A DNA stretch of 63,864 nt. Source: Paramagnetospirillum marisnigri (GTDB lineage Bacteria > Pseudomonadota > Alphaproteobacteria > Rhodospirillales > Magnetospirillaceae). A model generated the notes under the pieces. That model was not told the origin of the DNA and did not search any database. It saw only the letters and a program-made list of their open reading frames with translations. Below are positions 54,725 to 63,864 of the stretch, piece by piece; the first letter of the stretch is position 1; every line of letters starts with the position of its first letter. The translations under genes were made by a program, and so were the position numbers. The stretch is taken from the NCBI RefSeq assembly GCF_001650715.1, contig NZ_LWQT01000048.1, forward strand, positions 1 through 63,864. Reading direction: 5' to 3'.

Positions 54725-57700
54725 TCAAATTTGCCCGGTCTTGAGCCGAGGGACGGTCCCTCGGCCTTGGGCCGTGTAGCTGCCGACGAAGGCGGTGAAA
54801 TCGGCCACCGTCAACGGACGGCCGATCATATAGCCCTGGATTTCATCACAACCATGGCGAGCTAGCAAGCTGGCCTGCGCTTCCGTTTCGACACCCTCGG
54901 CGATGGTTTTCAGCGACAGGGAATGGGCCAGCGAGATGATGGCGTTGGCGATGACGCGGCCGTCCTCGTCCTGGTCCAGGTCCTTGACGAAGGCACGGTC
55001 GATCTTGACCGTATTGATGGGGAAGCGCTTGAGATAGGCCAGCGACGAATAGCCGGTGCCGAAATCGTCGATGGACAGCGTCACCCCCAGCTTGGCCAGG
55101 GCGCGCAGCATCTTCAGCGTGCCCTCGCCATCGGCCATCAGCATGCTTTCGGTCAGTTCCAGGTCGAGATGGGTGGGGTCGATCCTGGCGTCGGCGATGG
55201 CCTCGGCGACCATGTCGGGCAGGCCTTCCTCGTGGAACTGGCGTCCCGACACATTGACGCCGATGCGCAGGCGCCCGAGATTCATGTCGTTCCAGACCCG
55301 CATCTGGCGGCAGGCCTCGCGCAGCACCCATTGCCCCATGGGAACGATCAGGCCGCTTTCCTCCGCCACCGGGATGAACTTGTCCGGCGTGATGATTCCC
55401 AGCTCGGGATGGCGCCAGCGGATCAGCGCCTCGGCCCCCACCAGCTCATAATCCCGCAGGCTGACCTGGGGCTGGTAGAACAGCTCGAACTGCCCGGCCT
55501 TCAAGGCGTCCTTGATGGAGCGTTCCAGGGTCAGGCGCTCGGTCACCGCATAGGACATGGCAGCGTCGAAGAAGCCCAGCCGCTCGTCGGTGCGCCGCTT
55601 GACCGAATGCAGCGCCATCTCGGCATTGCGCAGCAGTTCCAGCGCCTCCTCGCCGTCGCGGGGATAGACCGAGACGCCCATATCCACCGGGATCACCAGT
55701 TCGGAGCCGTGAACCATATGCGGCCGGTTGAGCACTTCGCGGATGCGGGCCACCATGTCGGTGACATCGTCGAGATTACGCAGCTGCGGCATCACCACCG
55801 CGAATTCGTCGCCCGCCAGACGCGCCGCCGTGCCGCCGCCGCCCAGGTCCTGGGCCAGCCTGCGGCCCGTCTCCCGCAGCAGGGAATTGCCGACGTCGTG
55901 GCCGAGGGAATCGTTGATGGTGGTGAAGCCGTCCAGGTCGACGGTGACCACCGCCACATGCAGCCCCGCCGCCTTGGCCATGGCCACCGCCTGGCCCAGC
56001 TTGTCGGTGAGCTGGGCGCGGTTGGGCAGGTCGGTCAGCGAATCATGATTGGCCAGATAGGCCACCCGCTGCGCCAGTTCCTTGTTTTCCGTCAGATCGC
56101 GGATGGTGCCGGTGAACAGGCGGCGCTTGTCCATGCGCAGTTCGGAAATGGACAGATGCACCGGGAAGATGGTTCCGTCCTTGCGCTTGCCCATCACCTC
56201 GCGGCCGAGACCGAGAATCTTGGCCTCACCGGTCTGGATATAGTTGCGGATATAGCCGTCATGGCGTCCGGCATCGGGCTCGGGCATCAGGATGGAGACG
56301 TTGCCCCCCACCAGTTCCGACAGGGAATAGCCGAAGATGCGTTCCACCGACAGATTGGCGTTGAGGATGGTACCGTCCTCGTCGATGGTGACGATGCCGT
56401 CCAGCACCGTATCCATGATGGCGCGGATGCGGTGTTCGCGCGCCGCCACCGCCCGCATGGCGGCGGTGACCTCGGTGGTATCGCGCCCCACCAGAAGCGT
56501 GGCGTTCTGCCCCTCGCGCCGCAGCGGCACCGCCGATAGCTCCACGTCGCGCAAACGCCCGGCGAAGGTCAAGACCTTGACCGGCAGGGGATGGCCTTCC
56601 TCATAAAGGGCATCCAGGCCGCGATCGAAGATCGTGCGGAAATCGGGATGGATGAAATCGGTGAAGGGCTTGCCCTCGCACGATGCCGCCGATGGCGCCC
56701 GCAGCATGCCGAGACCGGCGGCATTGATCCGCTCCACCACCCCGTCGACACAGACGCAGATCAGGTCCGGCGACAGTTCCACCAGATCGCGGTAGGACAC
56801 CTCGTCCTTGATCAGCGCCGTTTCCAGCATGGAGACGTCGGTGATGCGGTCGATCAGCTTCAGGATCTGGGTGCCGGAATTGAGGATGGATTCGGCATAT
56901 TCCCGATAACCTGCCGGAACCAGCGGCCCCAGCATCTCCGACGAAATCATCTCGGAAAAGCCGATGACGTCATTGAGCGGGGTGCGGATATCGCGGCTCA
57001 TGCGGCCCATGAAATCGGTCTTGGCCCGGTTGGCGATATCGGCCTCTTCCTTGGCCTCGGCCAACTTGGCCGCCTGGGCCTTGGCCTGGGTGACATCGCG
57101 GCAGAACATGGCGCAGCGATGCTCGCCGGTGGTGGCACCGGCCACCGCCAGCAGCCGATTGGCGAACCAATGCAGCCCGTCGGTGTCCTCGAACTCCACG
57201 GTGCGGCCGCTTTCCAGCGCCTGTTCCAGATAGGCGCGGCGATGGGCGGCCAGGCTGGCGGGCAGGAAATCGAAAATGGATCGCCCGACCAGTTGATCGG
57301 GCGCCGAGTCGAAATACTGTTCGGCCTCGGCGTTCAAGGTGACGATCAGGCCATCGGAGTCCAGCAGCAGCGCCACGTCATGGCTGGCGTCGAGCAGCGC
57401 CTGGGCGGTGCGGTGCGAGGCCTCCAGGGCGCTTTGGGCGTTCTGGCGTTCGATGGCGTGACGGATCACCCGGGGCAGCATGGCCATGCCGGTCTCGGAC
57501 TTGACCACGTAGTCCTGGGCTCCGGCGCGAATGGCCTCGTGGGCGACGCGCTCGTCGTCCAGGCTGGTCAGCACCACCAGGGCCTTTTCCGGCGCCCAGG
57601 ATTTCAGCGTCAGGACAGATTCGATTCCCGACGCATCCGGCAGCCCAAGATCGGAGAGCACGCAATCGAATTGATGGAAGGGAACCAGCTTGGCCGCCGC

Positions 57701-57829
57701 CGCCAATGTGTCGCAGCAGGTGGTGGTCCAGTTGGGAGCCACGTCGGACAATTCGATCTCGATCAACCGCTGGTCACCAGGGTTGTCTTCAATTATCAAC
57801 AGTCTGATCGAATCGGTTTCCAGTGACAT
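54725..57829 (-). CDS. REC-PAS-degenerate HisKA-PAS-PAS-GGDEF-EAL protein
   Basis: A 1034-residue signalling protein. It begins with a receiver domain (RLLIIEDNPGDQRLIEIEL; phospho-Asp in CVLSDLGLPDASG), then a PAS. A HisKA-like helix follows in which the phospho-His is Arg (GRMSRDIRTPLNDVIGFSEM) and no ATPase domain comes after it. Two more PAS domains, GGDEF (RLAGDEFAVV; no RXXD site) and EAL (GAEALIRWRHP, LELTESMLM, IDDFGTGYSSLAYLKRF, TIAEGVETEAQA) complete it. The EAL residues look intact, so cyclic di-GMP breakdown is likely. Start taken at ATG 57829. Confidence 0.92.
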   Translation of the reverse strand: MSLETDSIRLLIIEDNPGDQRLIEIELSDVAPNWTTTCCDTLAAAAKLVPFHQFDCVLSDLGLPDASGIESVLTLKSWAPEKALVVLTSLDDERVAHEAIRAGAQDYVVKSETGMAMLPRVIRHAIERQNAQSALEASHRTAQALLDASHDVALLLDSDGLIVTLNAEAEQYFDSAPDQLVGRSIFDFLPASLAAHRRAYLEQALESGRTVEFEDTDGLHWFANRLLAVAGATTGEHRCAMFCRDVTQAKAQAAKLAEAKEEADIANRAKTDFMGRMSRDIRTPLNDVIGFSEMISSEMLGPLVPAGYREYAESILNSGTQILKLIDRITDVSMLETALIKDEVSYRDLVELSPDLICVCVDGVVERINAAGLGMLRAPSAASCEGKPFTDFIHPDFRTIFDRGLDALYEEGHPLPVKVLTFAGRLRDVELSAVPLRREGQNATLLVGRDTTEVTAAMRAVAAREHRIRAIMDTVLDGIVTIDEDGTILNANLSVERIFGYSLSELVGGNVSILMPEPDAGRHDGYIRNYIQTGEAKILGLGREVMGKRKDGTIFPVHLSISELRMDKRRLFTGTIRDLTENKELAQRVAYLANHDSLTDLPNRAQLTDKLGQAVAMAKAAGLHVAVVTVDLDGFTTINDSLGHDVGNSLLRETGRRLAQDLGGGGTAARLAGDEFAVVMPQLRNLDDVTDMVARIREVLNRPHMVHGSELVIPVDMGVSVYPRDGEEALELLRNAEMALHSVKRRTDERLGFFDAAMSYAVTERLTLERSIKDALKAGQFELFYQPQVSLRDYELVGAEALIRWRHPELGIITPDKFIPVAEESGLIVPMGQWVLREACRQMRVWNDMNLGRLRIGVNVSGRQFHEEGLPDMVAEAIADARIDPTHLDLELTESMLMADGEGTLKMLRALAKLGVTLSIDDFGTGYSSLAYLKRFPINTVKIDRAFVKDLDQDEDGRVIANAIISLAHSLSLKTIAEGVETEAQASLLARHGCDEIQGYMIGRPLTVADFTAFVGSYTAQGRGTVPRLKTGQI

Positions 57830-57882
57830 GACTGTTAGACCATGCAACATAAAGCCAATATTGTAAATGGCTGGCACCGTCC

Positions 57883-59205
57883 TCAGACGGCCTTGCGCTC
57901 CATCACCGCGCCGAAAAAGCCATCGGTGCCGTGGCCCAGCGGCGACAGCCGCAGATAGGGCCCGGGAACCGGGCATTCCCCACCGATGATCTCGCCCCAA
58001 AGCTGGGGAACCGGCACCACCTCGTAATCGGGATGGGTCGCCAGGAAAGCGGCGATCTGATCCTCGTTCTCCTCGGCCAGCAGGGAACAGGTGGCGTAGA
58101 CCAGCCGCCCGCCGGGCTTGGTCAGGCGCGCCGCGCTGGCCAGGATGTCCTTCTGGCGCCCCACCAGTTCCAGCAGGTCGGTCTCGCCCAATTGCCACTT
58201 GGCATCGGGATTGCGCCGCCAGGTGCCGGTGCCGGTACACGGCGCATCCACCAGCACCCGGTCGAAGCTGGCGGCCGCGCGCTTGATCCACTTGTCGGAT
58301 TCGCCGCCGATCACCCGCTTGGTGACATTGTGCACCCCGGCGCGGCGCAGTCGGTCCCCCGCCCGGTCGACCCGCCATTCCGCCACGTCGCAGGCCACCA
58401 GGCGGCCCTTGTTCTCCATGGCGGCGGCCAGGCACAGGGTCTTGCCCCCCGCCCCGGCGCAGTAATCCGCCACCGCCATGCCCGGCCGGGCGTCGGTAAG
58501 CAGCGCCACCAGTTGCGAGCCCTCGTCCTGGACCTCCACTAGGCCGTCGCGCCAGGCCTGGACCTGGACCAGCGGCACCCGGCGGGCCAGCCGCAGGCCC
58601 AGCGGCGACAGCTTGGTCGGAGTCGACTTGATGTCTTCCTTGGCCAGGGCGCGGGCGGCATCCTCGCGGCTGGCCTTCAGGGTATTGACCCGCAGGTCCA
58701 CCGGCGCCTCGTCGCGCATGGCGCCCATCTCGTCCACCAGCCGTTCGCCGAACAGGGCGGTCAGGCGGGGAGTCAGCCATTCGGGATATTCGCCGCGCAC
58801 ATGGGGAGGCATGTCGCGGTGGAAGATGGATTTCTGCTCGGACAGCATGTCCATCACCCGGCGCTCGGCCGGTTCGGGCGCATAGGCGGAATGGGCGCCG
58901 CGGAACAGCTCGGGGTCGGGCTGAACGCCCTCGAACACCAGATCGGCCAGGACGCGGGCCCGCGCCCCCCACTGGCCGGTCAGATTGTCGGCGTCGGGGT
59001 GTTCCAGATGAACCAGCCACCAGTCCAGGCGGGACTTGCGCCGCAGCACCCGCCACACCGTCTCGGCCACGGCGCGGCGGTCCTTGGCGCCGATATAGCG
59101 CCGATCGCGGAAATAGGCCGAGGCGGCGGAATCGGCGGGCTTGGCCGACTTCTCGATTTCCGCCAGAAGCTCGATGGCGGCCTGGAGCCGTGCGGCCGGG
59201 GTCAT
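57883..59205 (-). CDS. rsmB: RsmB/NOP2-family rRNA cytosine-C5 methyltransferase
   Basis: A 440-residue enzyme with an N-terminal NusB-like helical domain and a catalytic domain: the SAM site ADYCAGAGGKTLCLAAAM, catalytic Cys residues in DAPCTGTGTWRRNPD and VYATCSLLAEENEDQ. Start at ATG 59205 (MTPAARLQAAIELL). Target is probably 16S rRNA cytosine; RsmB is the best guess among close relatives. Confidence 0.9.
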   Translation of the reverse strand: MTPAARLQAAIELLAEIEKSAKPADSAASAYFRDRRYIGAKDRRAVAETVWRVLRRKSRLDWWLVHLEHPDADNLTGQWGARARVLADLVFEGVQPDPELFRGAHSAYAPEPAERRVMDMLSEQKSIFHRDMPPHVRGEYPEWLTPRLTALFGERLVDEMGAMRDEAPVDLRVNTLKASREDAARALAKEDIKSTPTKLSPLGLRLARRVPLVQVQAWRDGLVEVQDEGSQLVALLTDARPGMAVADYCAGAGGKTLCLAAAMENKGRLVACDVAEWRVDRAGDRLRRAGVHNVTKRVIGGESDKWIKRAAASFDRVLVDAPCTGTGTWRRNPDAKWQLGETDLLELVGRQKDILASAARLTKPGGRLVYATCSLLAEENEDQIAAFLATHPDYEVVPVPQLWGEIIGGECPVPGPYLRLSPLGHGTDGFFGAVMERKAV

Positions 59206-59258
59206 GGGCGTGCTTTCATGATAATAAGGAGGCGTGGCATCAAAAGGGGCATGGCGGT

Positions 59259-59642
59259 CTACCAGATGCGGGCGACGACACCGTCGAACACCGAATCGGC
59301 GGAGATCAGCGGCAGGTTGTAATGCAAGGCGGTGGCGGCAAGAAGACGGTCGAACGGATCGCGATGGCCCCAGGCCATCAGACCCGCCGCCACGGCGATG
59401 GCGGGATCGAACCCGGCCACCGCCCCGCCTTGCTCGTTCAGCAGCGCCGCCAGCCGGGGCGCGAAGGGCTCCATCTCGGGCCACTTGCCCAGCCGGACCT
59501 TCCGCGCCACCTCGAAGAACGAGATGGGACTGACATAGACGGTCTGGGCGGCCTCCAGGGAGGCCAGGGCGGCGGGCGACAGGCGGTCGTCGCCGCTCAG
59601 GCTCCAGGCCCAGGCATGGGTATCGAGCAGAACCGCCGTCAA
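59259..59642 (-). CDS. PIN-domain toxin (VapC type)
   Basis: A 127-residue PIN nuclease. Acidic residues are in VLLDTHAWAWSLSGD, SFFEVARKVRLGKW and HRDPFDRLLAATALHYNLPLIS, the layout of VapC-like RNases. The start is TTG at 59642, overlapping the antitoxin stop (TTGA). It follows the antitoxin, as usual. Confidence 0.9.
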   Translation of the reverse strand: MTAVLLDTHAWAWSLSGDDRLSPAALASLEAAQTVYVSPISFFEVARKVRLGKWPEMEPFAPRLAALLNEQGGAVAGFDPAIAVAAGLMAWGHRDPFDRLLAATALHYNLPLISADSVFDGVVARIW

Positions 59643-59875
59643 CCGCCCCCCTCCCACAGCGCCAGATCGTCGCCATCCATGGGGGCAAGGAAATCCGGCC
59701 CCGGGCCGGTCAGCTTGTCCTTGAGCAGTCCGAGCTTGAACTTGCCCTGGGATACCGGAACCAGACGCACCACCGGGCGGCTGCCATTGGCGATGATGAT
59801 CTCCTCGCCCGCCAGCGCCGCCTCGATCAGCCGTGACAGATGGGTCTTGGCGGCGTGGATGGTGACCTGCTGCAT
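59639..59875 (-). CDS. Phd/YefM-family antitoxin of the PIN toxin
   Basis: A 78-residue antitoxin (MQQVTIHAAKTHLSRLIEAALAG then EEIIIANGSRPVVRLVP). The N-terminal half is of the Phd type and the C-terminal tail probably masks the PIN toxin. GAGGGCGATGCC lies just upstream of its ATG. Confidence 0.9.
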   Translation of the reverse strand: MQQVTIHAAKTHLSRLIEAALAGEEIIIANGSRPVVRLVPVSQGKFKLGLLKDKLTGPGPDFLAPMDGDDLALWEGGG

Positions 59876-59927
59876 GGCATCGCCCTCCTTGACCAGGACT
59901 CAATCCTAGCTAACTTAGTCAAGCCGA

Positions 59928-61406
<1,479 letters not shown>

Positions 61407-61456
61407 TCAGAGGCGCGACATCATACACATTCGAGGCGCAGCCTCAAGACCTGCCT

Positions 61457-61516
61457 TGGGATACCTCCCAGGAGCACAGCGACTGGCGCGTTGAGCGCCC
61501 GCGCGACCATTCGCGC
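61457..61516. repeat. Hairpin-rich intergenic stretch between rlmE and guaB
   Basis: The 171-bp gap holds several short perfect inverted repeats: TGGGA/TCCCA (61457-61470), GGCGC/GCGCC (61485-61499) and GCGCGA/TCGCGC (61501-61516). It looks like another intergenic repeat element, without the T-tract of a terminator. Confidence 0.5.
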
Positions 61517-61559
61517 GAAAGCCAAGCGAGTGCGGCGAGCGCCGGCGACTGAGGCGAAC

Positions 61560-62303
61560 TTAAATAGTGTCCCCGCGATAGCCCATGGCGACCACATAGG
61601 TCTCGGCCGAGCCCTGGCGCGAGGCAGGGGGCTTGGCGTGGCGCACGGTGGCGAAGTTCTTCTTCAAAGCGTCGAGCAGGGTCTTCTCGGTGCCGCCCTG
61701 GAACACCTTGGCCACGAAGGTGCCGCCGGGCGACAGCACTTCCAGCGCGAAATGCAGCGCCACCTCCACCAGGGCGATGATGCGCAGATGATCGGTGGAG
61801 GGATGGCCGGTGGTGGGCGCCGCCATGTCGGACAGCACCACATCGGCGGGACCGCCCAGGGCCTCCTTCAAGCGGTCGGGGGCGTCGTCGGCCAGGAAAT
61901 CGCCCTGCAGCGTGATGGCGCCCGGCACCGGATCCCATTCCAGGATGTCCATGCCCACCACCACGCCGCCCGCCTTGCCGCCGATCTTCTGCACCGCCAC
62001 CTGGGTCCAGCCGCCGGGGGCGGCGCCGAGATCGACCACGCGCAGGCCGGGCTTCAGGATATGGAAGCGCTCGTCCAACTGGATCAGCTTGAAGGCGGCG
62101 CGGGAACGCCAGCCCTGGCGCTTGGCCTCGTGGACATAGGGGTCGTTCAACTGGCGCTGCAGCCACAGGGTCGAGGACAGTTTGCGCCGCTTGGCGGTCT
62201 TGACCTTGACGGTGAGATTGCGCGAAGTCCCCGGCGCCGAGCCGGTGGCCCGCGACCCACCGCCCGCGCTTTTCTTGCCGCCGCCTTTTCCGCCCGTGCT
62301 CAT
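61560..62303 (-). CDS. rlmE: 23S rRNA (uridine2552-2'-O)-methyltransferase
   Basis: A 247-residue FtsJ/RlmE enzyme with a Gly/Lys-rich N-terminal extension (about 1-35). It contains SRAAFKLIQLDERFHILKPG, the SAM site VVDLGAAPGGWTQVA, VLSDMAAPTTGH and GGTFVAKVFQGG. The start overlaps the ppx/gppA stop by 4 bp. Confidence 0.95.
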   Translation of the reverse strand: MSTGGKGGGKKSAGGGSRATGSAPGTSRNLTVKVKTAKRRKLSSTLWLQRQLNDPYVHEAKRQGWRSRAAFKLIQLDERFHILKPGLRVVDLGAAPGGWTQVAVQKIGGKAGGVVVGMDILEWDPVPGAITLQGDFLADDAPDRLKEALGGPADVVLSDMAAPTTGHPSTDHLRIIALVEVALHFALEVLSPGGTFVAKVFQGGTEKTLLDALKKNFATVRHAKPPASRQGSAETYVVAMGYRGDTI

Positions 62304-63286
62304 GCTTTCCTCCCGCCGCGCCCCAGGGTCGAATCCTCGCGCATCATGCCCAACAGCACGCCTTCCCGCACGCCGCGATCGGCGACGCGCAGCTTGCCCA
62401 GCGGCCACAGGCGGCACACCGCCTCCAGGATGGCGCAGCCCGCCAGCACCAGATCGGCGCGTTCCGGGCCGATGCAGGGATGGGCGGCGCGCTCTTCATG
62501 GCTCATGGCGGCCAAGCGGCGGGTGACGGCGGCGATATCGGCGAAGCCCAGTTCCAGCCCGTCCACCTTAGAGCGGTCATAGCGCTCCAGCCCCAGATGC
62601 AGGGCGCCCAATGTGGTGACGGTGCCCGAGGTCCCCAGCATCTGCACCAGATTGCCGGTCATCAGCGAGGCGATGGTATGCAGGCTCTCGAACGGCGCGA
62701 AGGCGCGTCCGATCTGGTCCACCACCTTAGCATAGCCCTTGTTGGAGGCCAGTTCCGAGGCCCATTGCTCGGCCAGGGTGACCACGCCGGTGGGAATGGA
62801 TTGCACCCCCATCACCGTCTGGCCCATGGGGGAGTTGCGCACCCAGACCAGTTCGGTGGAGCCGCCGCCGATATCGAACACCAGTGCCCAGGGCACCATC
62901 GGGTCGAGCAGCGAGGCGCTGCCCGCCAGGGCGAGGCGAGCCTCCTCCGAAGATGAGATGATATCGGGCTTCAGCCCGGTGCGCTCCTGGATGCGGGCGG
63001 TGAATTCAGGCCCGTTGGCAGCGCGGCGACAGGCCTCGGTCGCCACCAGCCGGGCACGGTGGACCTGGTTGCGCTCCAGTTTGACGACGCAGGCCTCCAG
63101 CGCGTCCAGGGTGCGGTCCATGGCGGCCTCGGACAGCCGCCCGGAGGCTCCCAGCCCCTCGCCCAGCCGCGTCACCCGCGAGAAGGCGTCCACCACCCGG
63201 AACCCCCGCGCGGTGGGACGGGCCACCAGCATGCGGCAGTTGTTGGTGCCGAGATCGAGGGCGGCGTAAAGGGGGGTGTCGGACAT
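62300..63286 (-). CDS. Exopolyphosphatase/guanosine pentaphosphatase-family protein
   Basis: A 328-residue Ppx/GppA N-terminal-type protein of the actin-like ATPase fold: AALDLGTNNCRMLVARP, ATEACRRAANG, SSSEEARLALAGS, VFDIGGGSTELVWVR and GTSGTVTTLGALHLGL. It lacks the C-terminal HD domain of the long forms. It probably acts in polyphosphate or (p)ppGpp turnover. Start at ATG 63286. Confidence 0.93.
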   Translation of the reverse strand: MSDTPLYAALDLGTNNCRMLVARPTARGFRVVDAFSRVTRLGEGLGASGRLSEAAMDRTLDALEACVVKLERNQVHRARLVATEACRRAANGPEFTARIQERTGLKPDIISSSEEARLALAGSASLLDPMVPWALVFDIGGGSTELVWVRNSPMGQTVMGVQSIPTGVVTLAEQWASELASNKGYAKVVDQIGRAFAPFESLHTIASLMTGNLVQMLGTSGTVTTLGALHLGLERYDRSKVDGLELGFADIAAVTRRLAAMSHEERAAHPCIGPERADLVLAGCAILEAVCRLWPLGKLRVADRGVREGVLLGMMREDSTLGRGGRKA

Positions 63287-63499
63287 GATTTCTGGCGTTG
63301 ATCCAAGACGGCACGGCTGCCGAAGGGGGCGGATGTTACTCCGGATGGACGGGCGCTGGGAAGGGCGCTCTCCCACCTTGGCCCCGCCATGAAAAATCAT
63401 GCGTGTTTGACCATTGATCCCTCCCGGCCCCTGTGATAGAAGGTGCGCCTCTTCCGGACCGGCCCCCTCGCGGAGCCCCCGGTCCACCAGCCAGACTGG

Positions 63500-63573
63500 T
63501 GGGGGATCGTCTAACGGTAGGACAGCGGACTCTGACTCCGCCAGTCTAGGTTCGAATCCTAGTCCCCCAGCCA
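63500..63573 (+). tRNA. tRNA-Gln (anticodon CTG)
   Basis: A full cloverleaf can be drawn: acceptor TGGGGGA/TCCCCCA, D-arm around TCGTCTAACGGTAGGA, anticodon stem CGGA/TCCG with loop CTCTGAC (anticodon CTG), and T-arm CTAGGTTCGAATCCTAG. The gene-encoded CCA is at 63571-63573. Confidence 0.97.
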
Positions 63574-63864
63574 TCACTTCCCAAGTAAAATCAACATGTT
63601 AGCAATGAGCAGTCGCGCTCTCATTGCGTCAAAAAACCGTTAGCAGTACATTAGCAGTGCTCAAACGCTGTCCAGCGTAGATTTTCCGATACTGCGCCGC
63701 AATAAATTGAGCGTTTGCGAGGCTTTGATGGGCGACGTTGTTCATATCCTCGGCGAGGCCGTGGCAATCCTAGACGCCAATCTATCGGATCGTGTCCCTT
63801 GGATTGGTGTAACAGCGCAGTCGCCGTTTGATCTCCGGCGGGCTTGGCCGGATTGATCAGGCTG
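63574..63864. other. AT-richer tail after tRNA-Gln, possible element edge
   Basis: Composition drops in GC compared with the rest. TTAGCAG occurs twice (63641-63647 and 63652-63658) with a related TTAGCAA at 63599-63605. A perfect inverted repeat, GCAATGAG/CTCATTGC, lies at 63602-63627. A small open frame on the plus strand (ATG 63728 to 63856, 42 codons) has no recognisable family. tRNA 3' ends are common integration sites, but no integrase is in the window. Confidence 0.4.

Noticed and set aside
63602-63627. Terminator for tRNA-Gln
   Set aside because: The inverted repeat is perfect but is followed on the transcribed strand by AAAAAA, not T; it does not fit a plus-strand rho-independent terminator.

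Overview
The window reads as chromosomal DNA of a GC-rich alphaproteobacterium. The gene content fits the Rhodospirillales, and a Magnetospirillum/Paramagnetospirillum-like denitrifier fits best: a cytochrome cd1 nitrite reductase locus, many PAS/GGDEF/EAL proteins, a DUF2336 protein, a fused ThiS-ThiG, and large families of short GC-rich palindromic repeats. This placement is inferred from gene content, not from a database match. Genes are dense, mostly in head-to-tail runs with ATGA-type overlaps.

Layout. 1-7.1 kb: a lone Phd-type antitoxin, an OmpR/EnvZ-type two-component pair, a RarD transporter, an ornithine decarboxylase preceded by a structured leader with a 42-codon upstream ORF, and a second sensor kinase. 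7.1-13.6 kb: nadE-gltX-cysS, then a membrane protein and a CDF-like transporter. 13.6-27.5 kb: the denitrification locus. Twelve minus-strand genes run from a NapC/NirT fusion cytochrome at 23.8 kb down to nirN at 13.6 kb (nirT-like fusion, a stand-alone relative of its C-terminal half, a cupredoxin, nirE, nirC, nirF, nirD, nirL, nirG, nirH, nirJ, nirN). Two Crp/Fnr regulators and nirS point the other way. FNR/NNR-type half-site palindromes lie in front of the fusion operon, the regulators, nirS and possibly nirC, so the locus looks like a self-contained, oxygen/NO-regulated module for making, loading and feeding cytochrome cd1.

27.5-38.6 kb: thiSG, aroQ-accB-accC, a 2,4-dienoyl-CoA reductase-like flavoprotein, a large unrecognised membrane-anchored protein, a hemerythrin, a yceI-cytochrome b561-yceI operon and a 56-residue four-cysteine protein. 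38.6-50 kb: rmuC, rsmD, a pseudouridine synthase, a class I amidotransferase, tadA, a MntA-HepT toxin-antitoxin pair, a HAD nucleotidase, a diguanylate cyclase with a DUF2336 partner, cbiB, a dienelactone hydrolase and a histidine phosphatase. 50-63.9 kb: pheT, pheS, rplT and rpmI, a response regulator beside a REC-PAS-GGDEF-EAL protein with a degenerate kinase core, rsmB, a PIN/Phd toxin-antitoxin pair, guaB, rlmE, ppx/gppA and tRNA-Gln(CTG). A more AT-rich tail after the tRNA may be the edge of an integrated element.

The most interesting points are the leader ORF and RNA of the decarboxylase, the multiheme fusion and its paralog with CX3CH motifs, the coordinated FNR-type promoters, a second Crp/Fnr regulator with a four-cysteine N-terminus, and a palindromic repeat that has become part of the nirN coding sequence.
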